Positions 1 to 9,960 are shown, numbered from the stretch's first letter. The stretch is DNA of 64,000 bases from Pseudomonas sp. sp1636 (GCF_030376615.1 NZ_JARRAB010000004.1:235166-299165), one strand, 5' to 3'. Translations and numbers: made by a program. Notes: generated by a model from the letters alone, not told the origin.

Positions 1-259
1 CGAAGGGATTCGTGCCGACGCCGACCGTCAGCGGCGCGTGCTGCTGGCCGATGCCTACCGTCAAGCTGAAGAGCTGCGCGGCGATGGGGATGCCCAGGCG
101 GCGGCTATCTACTCCAAGGCGTATGGCCAGGATCAGGAGTTCTACTCGTTCTATCGCAGCCTGAGGGCTTACCGCGAGAGCTTCGCCGATAAGCGTGACG
201 TGCTGGTGTTGGATCCGAGCAGTGACTTCTTCCGTTATTTGGAAAAGTCCAAGCCTTGA
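1..259 (+). CDS. hflC: HflC, C-terminal part (protease FtsH modulator)
   Basis: The open frame enters from the left edge in frame 2 and ends at TGA 257-259, giving about 85 residues. The segment is an alanine- and arginine-rich helical stretch followed by YGQDQEFYSFYRSLRAY and the ending FFRYLEKSKP, which is typical of the C-terminus of HflC, a membrane-anchored SPFH/band-7 protein. With HflK, HflC forms a large periplasm-facing assembly that modulates the FtsH protease (known for the family). The order hflC, DUF2065, hisZ, purA is the usual Pseudomonas arrangement and supports the call. The N-terminal membrane anchor and most of the SPFH domain lie outside the window. Confidence 0.9.
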   Translation, partial: EGIRADADRQRRVLLADAYRQAEELRGDGDAQAAAIYSKAYGQDQEFYSFYRSLRAYRESFADKRDVLVLDPSSDFFRYLEKSKP

Positions 260-293
260 CCTTCGTCCCGGCGGGCGCGAAGCGTCCGCCGGG

Positions 294-321
294 GTGACCG
301 CTGAGGAAAACGTGGTATTAT
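294..321 (+). promoter_or_regulatory. Possible sigma-70 promoter for DUF2065-hisZ
   Basis: GTGACC (294-299), a 16-base spacer and TATTAT (316-321) resemble a -35/-10 pair. The predicted start, near 328, falls at the base of the terminator-like hairpin that follows. Without such a promoter the genes beyond that hairpin would need read-through. This is inferred from sequence only, and the -35 is weak. Confidence 0.35.
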
Positions 322-326
322 GCGGC

Positions 327-350
327 AGCCGGGAAAATCCCGGCTTTTTT
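327..350 (+). terminator. Rho-independent terminator after hflC
   Basis: GCCGGGA (328-334) and TCCCGGC (338-344) form a perfect 7-bp stem with an AAA loop, extended by an A-T pair, followed by a run of six T (345-350). It lies 68 bases after hflC and only 15 bases before the next start codon, so it probably ends the hfq-hflX-hflK-hflC transcript. Confidence 0.8.
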
Positions 351-365
351 GCGTCTGTGGGTATC

Positions 366-551
366 ATGTGGCAGGAATTGGGCATTGCGTTTTGTCTATT
401 GCTGGTTCTGGAAGGCATCCTGCCCTTCCTCTATCCACGCCTTTGGCGTGGGGCAGTCGCACAGCTTGCAAGGCTGTCGGATCGACGGCTGCGACTGACG
501 GGGCTGACCAGCATGTTGCTGGGTACGGCTTTCCTTTATTTGCTTCACTGA
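366..551 (+). CDS. DUF2065 small inner-membrane protein
   Basis: This 61-residue protein begins [18 protein letters not shown] and matches the DUF2065 family, which is often found directly after hflC. Two hydrophobic segments are visible, at about residues 4-22 and 43-60, joined by a basic stretch ([19 protein letters not shown]) that should stay in the cytoplasm, giving a hairpin topology. The function is unknown. Its repeated position beside hflKC suggests, by inference only, a role near that FtsH-modulating complex. The start ATG 366 has only a weak ribosome site (GTGGG at 356-360), and the open frame runs further upstream across the terminator, so 366 is chosen from the family length. Confidence 0.8.
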   Translation: MWQELGIAFCLLLVLEGILPFLYPRLWRGAVAQLARLSDRRLRLTGLTSMLLGTAFLYLLH

Positions 552-588
552 TGGCTTGTGCCGCCCGGTTCAAGAGGGGAATGGCGAA

Positions 589-1776
589 ATGGCAACGGTA
601 GACCGCTGGCTATTGCCAGATGGCATCGAAGAAGTACTGCCGCCGCAAGCGGCGCGCATTGAAGTCGCGCGCCGTCAGGTGCTGGATCTGTTCCAGCGCT
701 GGGGCTATGAATTCGTGGTGACGCCGCATATCGAATACCTGGAATCGCTGCTTACCGGCGCCGGTCGGGATCTGGATCTGCGCACCTTCAAGGTGACCGA
801 CCCGTTGTCGGGCCGGCAGATGGGTTTTCGTGCCGATATCACGCCGCAAGTGGCGCGGATCGATGCGCATACCCTGCGCCGCGAAGGGCCGAGCCGGCTG
901 TGTTATGCCGGTAGCGTGGTGCATGCCCAACCGCGCGCCCTGACCACCTCGCGCAGCCCGATCCAGTTGGGTGCCGAGCTGTATGGCGACGCCAGCCCGG
1001 CCAGTGATGTGGAGGTTATCAGCCTGTTGGTGGATACCTTGGGGCTGGCGCAGGTGCCCGATATCCATATGGATCTCGGCCATGTCGGTATCTATCGTGG
1101 CCTGGCGCGCGCCGCCGGTTTGTCTGGCGAGGTCGAGCAGCAGCTGTTCGATGCGCTGCAGCGCAAGGCCATGGATGAGATTGTGCAGTTGACGGAGGCC
1201 TTGCCGGCGGCGCTGTGCAAGATGCTGCGCGCCCTGGCCGAACTCTGTGGGGGGCGTGAGGTGCTGGACTTGGCGCAGGCTTGCCTGGTCGAGGCGCCGG
1301 ACGATGTACATGCCGCGCTGGACGACTTGCTGGCGATTGCCGATGCGCTGAGTCTGCGTTACCCGGAGTTGCCGTTGTACTTCGATCTGGGTGAGTTGCG
1401 CGGCTATCGCTATCACACCGGCGTGGTCTTCGCCGCCTTCGTGCCGGGGGTCGGTCAGTCGATAGCCCAGGGCGGCCGCTATGACGATATCGGCGCGGAC
1501 TTCGGCCGGGCGCGTCCGGCGACGGGGTTCTCCACCGATCTGAAAACCCTGGTCAGCCTCGGGCAGATGCCGCTCGGCGAACTGCCGGCGGGTATCTGGG
1601 CGCCGGATAATCATGATGTGTACCTGTGGCAGGCGCTGCAGCGACTGCGTGGCGAAGGTGAGCGTGTGGTGCAGGCCCTGCCTGGACAGGCTTTGGCCGA
1701 TGCGCGTGCGGTGGGCTGCGATCGTCAATTATTGCTGTGTGATGGCCGTTGGCAGGTGACGCCGCTGGCTGGCTGA
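589..1776 (+). CDS. hisZ: HisZ, regulatory subunit of ATP phosphoribosyltransferase
   Basis: This 395-residue protein resembles the catalytic core of histidyl-tRNA synthetase but lacks its C-terminal anticodon-binding domain, as HisZ does. Class II synthetase-like features are visible: [18 protein letters not shown] near residue 84, and [23 protein letters not shown] in the last third. HisZ pairs with short-form HisG to catalyse the first step of histidine synthesis and carries part of the feedback control (known for the family). No hisG is present nearby, so the partner is encoded elsewhere. ATG 589 is chosen because GAGGGG lies at 574-579 and the protein then begins [13 protein letters not shown], the family start; an in-frame TTG at 556 has no such support. 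Confidence 0.95.
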   Translation: MATVDRWLLPDGIEEVLPPQAARIEVARRQVLDLFQRWGYEFVVTPHIEYLESLLTGAGRDLDLRTFKVTDPLSGRQMGFRADITPQVARIDAHTLRREGPSRLCYAGSVVHAQPRALTTSRSPIQLGAELYGDASPASDVEVISLLVDTLGLAQVPDIHMDLGHVGIYRGLARAAGLSGEVEQQLFDALQRKAMDEIVQLTEALPAALCKMLRALAELCGGREVLDLAQACLVEAPDDVHAALDDLLAIADALSLRYPELPLYFDLGELRGYRYHTGVVFAAFVPGVGQSIAQGGRYDDIGADFGRARPATGFSTDLKTLVSLGQMPLGELPAGIWAPDNHDVYLWQALQRLRGEGERVVQALPGQALADARAVGCDRQLLLCDGRWQVTPLAG

Positions 1777-1781
1777 GCTGA

Positions 1782-3191
<1,410 letters not shown>

Positions 3192-3207
3192 TTGTCGTGA
3201 GCGGTAG

Positions 3208-3244
3208 GGCAAAGGGTCGCCATGGGCGGCCCTTTGTCGTTTTA
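3208..3244 (+). terminator. Terminator after purA
   Basis: Arms 3208-3221 and 3225-3238 pair over 14 positions with one wobble and one mismatch around an ATG loop, followed by GTTTT. It starts 16 bases after the purA stop. Confidence 0.75.
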
Positions 3245-3255
3245 TGCGGTTGGCT

Positions 3256-3281
3256 TCAGCTTTGTATTTTGCGGCCGATCA
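3256..3281 (+). promoter_or_regulatory. Possible FliA (sigma-28) promoter for the chemoreceptor
   Basis: GCCGATCA at 3274-3281 matches the sigma-28 -10 consensus GCCGATAA at 7 of 8 bases. TCAGCTTT at 3256-3263 matches TAAAGTTT at 5 of 8. The spacer is 10 rather than the usual 11 bases. FliA control is normal for chemotaxis genes, which raises the prior, but the -35 is poor. Confidence 0.35.
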
Positions 3282-3328
3282 ATGGCTATAAGCTGTCCTG
3301 ATTTGAAAGAAGTGGAGCCTTGTCCGCC

Positions 3329-5254
3329 ATGTTCGCATTACTGCACAGTCGCTTGTTGCGTCCGGTATTTATCGCCTTGGGTGTTGCCATGTTGGTACAG
3401 GTGCTCCTGGCTGGATGGCTGACCAGCACGACGGTGGACGATCTGGTGGCCGATCTGGCGACGCGCCTGGAGGGCGATAGCCAGCGCTTGGGCGGTGAGT
3501 TGGACGCCGCCGAGCGTGAGGTGGTGCAGGGCTTGGTCGCCTTGTCGGCAAATACCCGCGAGAGCCTTGGTGCGTCGTTATCTGGGCGGCTGCAGGCGGA
3601 GCAGGAGCAGTTGCGTGGCGTGCTCGAGGAGAATCTCAAGCAGTCGGGCAGCGCCATGGCGCAGCTGCTGGCTGGTGTTGCGCCCAAGGCCATATGGGAT
3701 GGCGATGTGCCGGCGCTGACGGCGTTCACGCGAATCGCTCAGCGCGATCCGGCGGTCTTGTTTGCCGTCTATTACGATGCGCAAGGGCAGCGCCTGACCC
3801 GCAACTTCAACCGCAGCGATGCGCGGGTGCGGGCTTTGGTTGCGGCGGGTCAGGGCGATACCGCGCTGGATAAGCTGGTCGAGGCGGCGTCGCGCGATCC
3901 CCAGGTGTATATGGTCGAGGTGGCCATCAATCCCATGGGCGCGTCGATCGGCAAGGTTCAGTTGGGCCTGTCGAGGGCGGCGGTGGAGCAGGAGTTGCAA
4001 GCGCTGGATCGGCGTTTCTCTGCTCTGGTGGATAATGCCGGCGAGTTGGTGGACGTCAGCCTGGCCAGTGCTGCAGGCAAAAGTACTCAGGCGTTGCAGC
4101 GGCGCTTGAACGAGGCGCAGCAGGCGGCCGAAGCTATGGCGCAGGGTAGCCTGAGCTCGGTTCGAGCGGCCGCGGAGAGCTTGCGCTGGCGCATCGCCGT
4201 CGGGTTGTTGGTGGTCGGTTTGCTGGCATTGCTGGCGGTGGCGCTGGTGCTCGGTTGGCGGGTGCTGAGTCGCCTGCAATTGCTGATCGCGGCCTTGCAG
4301 GACTTGGCGCAGGGCGAGGGCGATCTGACCCGGCGAGTCGAGCTGGACAGCCGTGACGAGGTGGGCGAGATGGCGGCCGCGGTCAATCGGTTTGTCGCCA
4401 GGTTGCAGCCCATCGTGCGCGAGGCGGGCGAGGTGGCGGTGCTTACCGGGCAGGAAATCGGCAGTCTGGCCTCGCGCAGTGCGGCGGCCGAGGCGGCGGC
4501 TGGCCGTCAGCGCGACGAGGTGGCGGGCAGTCTGCAGGCTTTGGCGCAGATGGCAGGCGAGGCGCAGGCGGAAAGCCAGGCCATGCAGGAAGCCTTGCAG
4601 CGGGTGGCGGCGATTCGTCAGGCCACCCAGGATAATGCGGCGATTGCGGCGCGGGTCGGTGGGGCGATGGAGACCCTGGTGCTGCGGGTTGGCGATGGTG
4701 CGGCGGTGATCGAGCGCCTGGCCAGGCAGAGCGAGCAGATCGAAGTGGTGCTGACGGTGATCCATGGCATCGCCGAGCAGACCAATCTGTTGGCCTTGAA
4801 TGCCGCCATCGAGGCGGCGCGCGCCGGCGAGAGCGGTCGCGGTTTTGCCGTGGTGGCCGACGAGGTGCGTGCGCTGGCGAGCAAGACCCAGCAGTCGACC
4901 GGCGATATTCAGGCGCATATCGGTGCCTTGCAAAAAGGCGCGCGCGAGGCGGTGGGCGCCATCGGCCAGGCCGGGCAGCAGGCGGATCAGGGCCTGGCTG
5001 CGCTGCTGGAAAGCGCTAAGGTGCAGCAGTCGGTGCAGGCGGCGGTAGAGGAAGTGCATGGCGCCATCAATGCGGCGACTCAGGCGGCGGCGCATCAGGC
5101 GCAAGGTGCCGATGCGGTGCGTGGGCGGGTCGAGGTGATTCATGTCGAGGCGCAGCGGGCGGCCGAAGCGGTGGCGGCTACGGCCGACAGTGGGCGGGTG
5201 CTGGATGGCTTGGCCAGGCAGCTGAAAGCCAGTCTGGGGCAGTTTCGCGTATAG
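3329..5254 (+). CDS. Methyl-accepting chemotaxis protein
   Basis: This 641-residue transmembrane chemoreceptor has a first membrane segment at about residues 11-31, a periplasmic ligand domain of roughly 250 residues, a second membrane segment at about 287-309, a HAMP domain, and a cytoplasmic signalling domain. The invariant hairpin tip [19 protein letters not shown] sits near residues 482-500. The periplasmic region contains a Cache/PAS-like stretch ([17 protein letters not shown]) between long helices; its ligand cannot be predicted. It should drive the CheW-CheA array. No CheR-docking pentapeptide is present at the end. ATG 3329 is preferred over in-frame TTG 3320 because GTGGAG (3312-3317) is too close to the TTG. 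It sits alone between purA and the tRNA-Leu/rnr region, with its own likely terminator. Confidence 0.93.
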   Translation: MFALLHSRLLRPVFIALGVAMLVQVLLAGWLTSTTVDDLVADLATRLEGDSQRLGGELDAAEREVVQGLVALSANTRESLGASLSGRLQAEQEQLRGVLEENLKQSGSAMAQLLAGVAPKAIWDGDVPALTAFTRIAQRDPAVLFAVYYDAQGQRLTRNFNRSDARVRALVAAGQGDTALDKLVEAASRDPQVYMVEVAINPMGASIGKVQLGLSRAAVEQELQALDRRFSALVDNAGELVDVSLASAAGKSTQALQRRLNEAQQAAEAMAQGSLSSVRAAAESLRWRIAVGLLVVGLLALLAVALVLGWRVLSRLQLLIAALQDLAQGEGDLTRRVELDSRDEVGEMAAAVNRFVARLQPIVREAGEVAVLTGQEIGSLASRSAAAEAAAGRQRDEVAGSLQALAQMAGEAQAESQAMQEALQRVAAIRQATQDNAAIAARVGGAMETLVLRVGDGAAVIERLARQSEQIEVVLTVIHGIAEQTNLLALNAAIEAARAGESGRGFAVVADEVRALASKTQQSTGDIQAHIGALQKGAREAVGAIGQAGQQADQGLAALLESAKVQQSVQAAVEEVHGAINAATQAAAHQAQGADAVRGRVEVIHVEAQRAAEAVAATADSGRVLDGLARQLKASLGQFRV

Positions 5255-5377
5255 CTGCCGGACGGGGCCGTCACCTGGCGTGAGTGCTGATACGCCCTGC
5301 TGGGTGATGGTTGATTTAACCGCCGGTGCGCGCCCGTCTGGCGCGCTGGGTGGGTGCCGAGGTAAATCGCAGGCAAG

Positions 5378-5407
5378 AAAAAACCGAGCGCTTGGCTCGG
5401 TTTTTTT
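5378..5407. terminator. Bidirectional terminator between the chemoreceptor and tRNA-Leu
   Basis: CCGAGC (5384-5389) pairs with GCTCGG (5395-5400) around a 5-base loop, flanked by A6 on the left and T7 on the right. Read either way it gives a GC stem followed by a U run, so it can end both the plus-strand chemoreceptor mRNA and the minus-strand tRNA transcript, whose 3' end is 5 bases away. Confidence 0.85.
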
Positions 5408-5411
5408 GAAT

Positions 5412-5498
5412 TGGTGCCCAGGAGAAGACTCGAACTTCCACGACCGTAAGGTCACCAGCACCTGAAGCTGGCGTGTCTACCAATTTCACCACCTGGGC
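5412..5498 (-). tRNA. tRNA-Leu (anticodon CAG)
   Basis: Read on the minus strand, the 87-base gene starts GCCCAGG at 5498 and ends with an encoded CCA at 5414-5412. Acceptor arms GCCCAGG and CCTGGGC pair perfectly. The D arm has AAATTGGTAGAC, the anticodon stem CCAGC/GCTGG holds the loop TTCAGGT with anticodon CAG, a long variable arm (GACCTTACGGTC) marks a class II tRNA, and the T arm has GTTCGAGTC. It decodes CUG, the main leucine codon of GC-rich genomes. It has its own strong promoter and terminator and stands as a single-gene unit divergent from rnr. Confidence 0.97.
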
Positions 5499-5571
5499 AT
5501 TGATTGCAAATGTTGCTTGTTTGCTATCAACTACAACTCGGTTAACTTCGTTTCCCGTCGTTGTGGCGCGC

Positions 5572-5600
5572 ATAATACGGATCGACTTTTTACTTGTAAA
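5572..5600 (-). promoter_or_regulatory. Sigma-70 promoter of tRNA-Leu
   Basis: On the minus strand TTTACA (5600-5595), a 17-base spacer and TATTAT (5577-5572) form a near-consensus promoter. The bases just after the -10 are GCGCGCC, the GC-rich discriminator typical of stable-RNA promoters under stringent control. Transcription would begin about 65 bases before the mature tRNA, leaving a 5' leader for RNase P to remove. Confidence 0.75.
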
Positions 5601-5713
5601 GCCCTGCGCGCAAAAAATTTTATTCTGTGTGCTGGGCTGACCCGGGTAGTGGTTTCGCGCTTCAATAGGCACATGGCAAATCGAATTTATATAGAAAAGG
5701 TGAACTCTCTCTA

Positions 5714-8260
5714 ATGGCCGACTGGCAATCCCTCGACCCTGAGGCCGCTCGTGAAGCGGAAAAATACGAAAACCCCATCCCGAGTCGCGAGCTAATCCTG
5801 CAACACCTCGCCGAGCGTGGTTCCCCGGCGAACCGTGAACAGTTGCTCGACGAGTTCGGCCTGACCACCGAAGAGCAGGTCGAGGCGTTGCGCCGTCGGC
5901 TGCGCGCCATGGAGCGCGACGGCCAATTAATCTATACCCGCCGTGGCACTTATGCGCCGGTGGATAAGCTGGACTTGATCCTCGGGCGGGTCAGCGGCCA
6001 CCGCGACGGTTTCGGCTTTCTGATTCCGGACGACGGCAGCGATGATCTGTTCCTCAGCCCGGCACAAATGCGCCTGGTCTTCGATGGCGACCGTGGCTTG
6101 GCGCGGGTCACCGGCCTGGATCGGCGTGGGCGCCGCGAGGGCGGCATCGTCGAAGTGCTGACCCGCGCCCATGAAACCATCGTCGGCCGCTACTACGAAG
6201 AGAGCGGTATCGGTTTCGTGGTCGCCGACAACCCGAAGATCCAGCAGGAGGTGCTGGTTACTCCGGGGCGCAATGCCGGCGCCAAGCAGGGTCAGTTCGT
6301 CGAGGTGAAAATCACCCATTGGCCGACCCCGCGCTTTCAGCCACAGGGCGATGTGCTCGAGGTGGTTGGCAACTATATGGCGCCGGGCATGGAAATCGAT
6401 GTCGCGCTGCGCAGCTACGACATTCCCCACGTCTGGCCCGAGGCCGTGGTCAAGGAGGCGCGCAAGCTCAAGCCTGAGGTCGAAGACAAGGACAAGGAAA
6501 AACGCATCGATCTGCGTCATCTGCCGTTCGTCACCATCGACGGCGAAGATGCCCGCGATTTCGACGATGCCGTCTATTGCGAGAAGAATGGCGGCAACTG
6601 GCGGCTGTTTTCCGGCGGCTGGAAGCTGTACGTGGCGATCGCCGACGTCTCCCACTATGTGAAGGTCGATTCGGCGCTGGATGCCGAGGCGCAGGTGCGC
6701 GGCAACTCGGTGTATTTCCCCGAGCGGGTGATCCCGATGCTGCCGGAGGAGCTGTCCAACGGCCTCTGCTCGCTGAATCCGCAGGTGGATCGTCTGGCCC
6801 TGGTCTGCGAGATGAGCATCTCCAAGACCGGCAAAATGATCGACTACCAGTTCTGCGAGGCGGTGATCCACTCCCACGCGCGCCTGACCTACAACAAGGT
6901 CAGTGCCATGCTCGAAGAGCCGAAAGGCGTTGAAGGCAAGGCCCTGCGCGGCGAGTACAAGGCAGTGCTGCCGCACCTCAAGCAGCTCTACTCCTTGTAT
7001 CAGGTGTTGCTGGCGGCGCGCCACGAGCGTGGTGCCATCGACTTCGAGACCCAGGAGACGCGGATCGTCTTCGGCGCCGGACGCAAGATCGCCGAGATCC
7101 GGCCGACCCAGCGCAACGATGCGCACAAGCTGATCGAGGAGTGCATGCTCGCCGCCAACGTGGCCACCGCGGCGTTCATGCAGAAGCATGAAATCCCGGC
7201 GCTGTATCGCGTGCACGACGGTCCGCCGCCCGAGCGGGTGGAGAAGCTCAAGGCTTTTCTCACCGAGTTGGGGCTGTCCCTGCACCGTGGCAAATCCAAG
7301 GATGGCCCGACGCCCAAGGACTACCAGGCGCTGCTGGAGAGCATTCGCGGTCGTGCGGATTACCACCTGATCCAGACCGTGATGCTGCGCTCGCTCAGTC
7401 AGGCGGTGTACAGCGCCGACAATCAGGGCCACTTCGGCCTGAACTACGAAGCCTATGCCCACTTCACCTCGCCGATCCGGCGTTACCCGGATCTGTTGAT
7501 CCATCGGGCGATTCGCAGCGTGATCCGCTCCAAGCACGACACCCCGCACGTCAAGCGCGCGGGGGCGGCGAGCATGCCCAAGGCGCGCATCTATCCCTAT
7601 GACGAGCCGACTCTGGAACAGCTCGGCGAACAGTGTTCGATGTCCGAGCGGCGCGCCGACGAGGCGACCCGCGATGTGGTGAACTGGCTGAAGTGCGAGT
7701 TCATGAAAGATCGCGTCGGCGAGACCTTCCCGGGGGTGATCACCGCCGTGACCGGTTTTGGCCTGTTCGTCGAGCTGACCGATATCTATGTCGAAGGCCT
7801 GGTGCACGTCACCGCGTTGCCGGCCGACTACTACCACTTCGATCCGGTGCACCATCGCCTGGCCGGCGAGCGCAGTGGGCGTCACTTCCGCCTTGGCGAC
7901 ACGGTCGAGGTCAAGGTCATGCGGGTCGATCTGGACGAGCGCAAGATCGACTTCGAAATGGCCCAGAGCGTCGTGGATGCACCGGCCGGGCGCCGGCGCG
8001 GCGGTTTCGAATCGGCCGCGAGCCGAACCGGGCGCCGGGGTGAGCGGGTTGCCGCTGCCGGCGGTAGCGATGTGGAGAAAAGCCGCGAGCTGAAGAAAGC
8101 GCTGCTGGCCGAGTCCAAGGGCAAGGGCCGTGGCGCCAAAAGCGAGTCCGCCAGGCCGGCCAGTACGGACGCCAAATCCGCCAAGCACCGTAAAGGGCCG
8201 CCCAAGAGCGGGGCGCCAACCGCCGGTAGTGGGCCGCGCAAACGTAAGGCAAAACCATGA
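5714..8260 (+). CDS. rnr: Ribonuclease R
   Basis: This 848-residue 3'-to-5' exoribonuclease of the RNase II/R family degrades structured RNA. An N-terminal winged-helix region (residues 20-80) is followed by cold-shock/OB domains. The RNB catalytic domain contains DGEDARDFDDAV near residues 275-286, whose aspartates bind the metal ions. An S1 RNA-binding domain begins around residue 668 (GVITAVTGFGLFVEL). The last 85 residues are rich in lysine, arginine and serine, as usual for RNase R and helpful for duplex unwinding. ATG 5714 is preceded by AAGGTGA at 5697-5703. The stop codon overlaps the rlmB start (ATGA, 8257-8260), so the two are translationally coupled. Confidence 0.97.
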   Translation: MADWQSLDPEAAREAEKYENPIPSRELILQHLAERGSPANREQLLDEFGLTTEEQVEALRRRLRAMERDGQLIYTRRGTYAPVDKLDLILGRVSGHRDGFGFLIPDDGSDDLFLSPAQMRLVFDGDRGLARVTGLDRRGRREGGIVEVLTRAHETIVGRYYEESGIGFVVADNPKIQQEVLVTPGRNAGAKQGQFVEVKITHWPTPRFQPQGDVLEVVGNYMAPGMEIDVALRSYDIPHVWPEAVVKEARKLKPEVEDKDKEKRIDLRHLPFVTIDGEDARDFDDAVYCEKNGGNWRLFSGGWKLYVAIADVSHYVKVDSALDAEAQVRGNSVYFPERVIPMLPEELSNGLCSLNPQVDRLALVCEMSISKTGKMIDYQFCEAVIHSHARLTYNKVSAMLEEPKGVEGKALRGEYKAVLPHLKQLYSLYQVLLAARHERGAIDFETQETRIVFGAGRKIAEIRPTQRNDAHKLIEECMLAANVATAAFMQKHEIPALYRVHDGPPPERVEKLKAFLTELGLSLHRGKSKDGPTPKDYQALLESIRGRADYHLIQTVMLRSLSQAVYSADNQGHFGLNYEAYAHFTSPIRRYPDLLIHRAIRSVIRSKHDTPHVKRAGAASMPKARIYPYDEPTLEQLGEQCSMSERRADEATRDVVNWLKCEFMKDRVGETFPGVITAVTGFGLFVELTDIYVEGLVHVTALPADYYHFDPVHHRLAGERSGRHFRLGDTVEVKVMRVDLDERKIDFEMAQSVVDAPAGRRRGGFESAASRTGRRGERVAAAGGSDVEKSRELKKALLAESKGKGRGAKSESARPASTDAKSAKHRKGPPKSGAPTAGSGPRKRKAKP

Positions 8261-9009
8261 GTCAGTTGGAAAAGATCTACGGCGTGCATGCCGTGGAAGC
8301 GTTGCTGCGTCATCACCCCAAGCGGGTCAAGCAGGTGTGGCTGGCGGAAGGACGCAACGATCCGCGGGTGCAGGTTCTGCTGGAATTGGCCGCGCAGGCG
8401 CGGGTCGCCGTCGGTCAGTGCGAGCGCCGCGAGATGGATGCTTGGGTCGAGGGCGTGCATCAGGGGGTGGTCGCCGATGTCAGCCCCAGCCAGGTGTGGG
8501 GCGAGGCGATGCTCGAGGAGTTGCTCGATCGCGCCATCGGCCCGCCGCTGTTGCTGGTGTTGGATGGGGTGACCGATCCGCATAACCTCGGCGCCTGCCT
8601 GCGCACCGCCGATGCGGCGGGTGCGCTGGCGGTGATAGTGCCCAAGGACAAATCGGCCACGCTGAATGCCACGGTGCGCAAAGTGGCTTGTGGCGCTGCC
8701 GAGGTGATTCCGCTGGTGGCGGTGACCAACCTGGCGCGCAGCCTGGAAAAGCTCCAGCAGCGCGGGCTGTGGGTGGTTGGCACTGCCGGTGAGGCCGAGC
8801 AGGAGCTGTATCAGCACGACATGACCGGGCCGACGGTGCTGGTCATGGGCGCCGAGGGCAAGGGCATGCGTCGCCTGACCCGGGAGCATTGCGATTACCT
8901 GGTCAAGCTGCCGATGGCCGGCAGCGTCAGCAGTCTCAACGTCTCGGTGGCGACCGGGGTCTGTCTGTTCGAGGCGCTGCGCCAGCGCAGCAGCAAGAGC
9001 AAGCCGTAA
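8257..9009 (+). CDS. rlmB: 23S rRNA (guanosine-2251-2'-O)-methyltransferase
   Basis: This 250-residue SPOUT-class methyltransferase has an N-terminal L30e-like substrate-binding domain (residues 1-80) and a knotted TrmH-type catalytic domain. The conserved motifs VTDPHNLGACLRTADAAG (motif 1, about residues 107-124), VLVMGAEGKGM (motif 2) and LPMAGSVSSLNVSVATG (motif 3, S-adenosylmethionine site) are all present. It methylates G2251 in the 23S rRNA P-loop. The four-base overlap with rnr is the standard arrangement, and both genes act on RNA quality and maturation. Confidence 0.96.
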   Translation: MSQLEKIYGVHAVEALLRHHPKRVKQVWLAEGRNDPRVQVLLELAAQARVAVGQCERREMDAWVEGVHQGVVADVSPSQVWGEAMLEELLDRAIGPPLLLVLDGVTDPHNLGACLRTADAAGALAVIVPKDKSATLNATVRKVACGAAEVIPLVAVTNLARSLEKLQQRGLWVVGTAGEAEQELYQHDMTGPTVLVMGAEGKGMRRLTREHCDYLVKLPMAGSVSSLNVSVATGVCLFEALRQRSSKSKP

Positions 9010-9125
9010 CTCGCGGTAGTCTGCTGGCTGGCGATCCGCTGTCCCTGTGGCCCTGTCGCCGGCCAGCGGGCCTGCCGGTTGGGCTTTCCCGTTGCTGTCG
9101 CTGCTCAAATAATCACCAGTCCACC

Positions 9126-9154
9126 TTGCTTGTGCTCAGGGGCTTCTCTAGAAT
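9126..9154 (+). promoter_or_regulatory. Sigma-70 promoter of the rpsF operon
   Basis: TTGCTT (9126-9131), a 17-base spacer and TAGAAT (9149-9154) are followed by a GC-rich discriminator GGCGCCCC. It is the best promoter in the 266-base rlmB-rpsF gap and would leave a leader of about 115 bases before rpsF. Confidence 0.7.
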
Positions 9155-9230
9155 GGCGCCCCTTGCCGCGACGGCAGGCGCTCTTGCGCCCTTCTGTTGC
9201 AGCAAGACTCACAAGTGATATTCACTCCTT

Positions 9231-9254
9231 GCCTGACCGCGTTTGGCGGCAGGC
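9231..9254 (+). promoter_or_regulatory. Leader hairpin before rpsF, candidate S6:S18 autoregulatory element
   Basis: GCCTG pairs with CAGGC and CCGC with GCGG, with a single bulged A on the left arm and loop GTTTG. The structure ends 9 bases before the TAAGGAG ribosome site (9264-9270). In many bacteria the S6:S18 complex binds a structured motif containing CCG in the rpsF leader. The position fits that, but this hairpin's detailed match to the motif is not established here. Confidence 0.4.
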
Positions 9255-9275
9255 TACAACCCGTAAGGAGCATTT

Positions 9276-9701
9276 ATGCGTCATTACGAAATCATCTTTC
9301 TGGTTCACCCGGATCAGAGCGAGCAAGTCGGCGGCATGGTTGAGCGTTACACCAAGCTGATCGAAGAAGACGGCGGCAAGATTCACCGCCTGGAAGATTG
9401 GGGCCGTCGTCAGCTGGCTTACGCCATCAACAACGTCCACAAGGCTCACTACGTGATGCTCAACGTCGAGTGCACCGGCAAGGCCCTGGCCGAGCTGGAA
9501 GACAACTTCCGTTACAACGATGCCGTGATCCGTAACCTGGTCATCCGTCGCGACGAGGCCGTTATCGACCAGTCCGAGATGCTCAAGGCCGAAGAAAATC
9601 GCAGTGAGCGCCGTGAGCGTCGCGACCGTCCTGACAGTGCCGATTCCGCCGATGGCGATGACAGCGACTCCAGTGACAGCAGCGATAACGCTGACGAGTA
9701 A
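9276..9701 (+). CDS. rpsF: 30S ribosomal protein S6
   Basis: This 141-residue protein opens with the conserved [18 protein letters not shown] and contains [19 protein letters not shown]6 binds S18 on the 30S platform. The last 30 residues form a long acidic, serine-rich tail built from repeated Asp-Ser units and ending NADE, which is the region RimK extends with glutamates in E. coli. TAAGGAG at 9264-9270 gives a strong ribosome site. It is first in the operon rpsF-rpsR-DUF2232-rplI, driven by the promoter at 9126-9154. Confidence 0.98.
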   Translation: MRHYEIIFLVHPDQSEQVGGMVERYTKLIEEDGGKIHRLEDWGRRQLAYAINNVHKAHYVMLNVECTGKALAELEDNFRYNDAVIRNLVIRRDEAVIDQSEMLKAEENRSERRERRDRPDSADSADGDDSDSSDSSDNADE

Positions 9702-9729
9702 TCCACGGATCTATTGAGGAGCCAATTAC

Positions 9730-9960
9730 ATGGCACGTTTCTTCCGTCGTCGTAAATTCTGCCGTTTCACCGCTGAAGACGTGAAAGAGATCGATTTCAA
9801 AGATCTCAACACCCTGAAAGCCTACATCTCGGAAACCGGCAAGATCGTTCCTAGCCGTATCACCGGTACCAAGGCTCGTTATCAGCGTCAGCTGGCTACC
9901 GCTATCAAGCGCGCCCGCTTCCTGGCCCTGCTGCCCTACACCGACAGCCACGGCCGCTGA
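9730..9960 (+). CDS. rpsR: 30S ribosomal protein S18
   Basis: This 76-residue basic protein ([18 protein letters not shown] at the start, [27 protein letters not shown] near the end) has the standard length and sequence of S18. It forms a dimer with S6 on the 30S platform. It starts 28 bases after rpsF with a TTGAGGAG ribosome site (9713-9720). The N-terminal FCRF cysteine is retained; one cysteine alone does not make a zinc site. Confidence 0.98.
   Translation: MARFFRRRKFCRFTAEDVKEIDFKDLNTLKAYISETGKIVPSRITGTKARYQRQLATAIKRARFLALLPYTDSHGR

Noticed and set aside
5927..8188. Long minus-strand open frame opposite rnr
   Set aside because: Antisense of a conserved RNase R; no motif or ribosome site.
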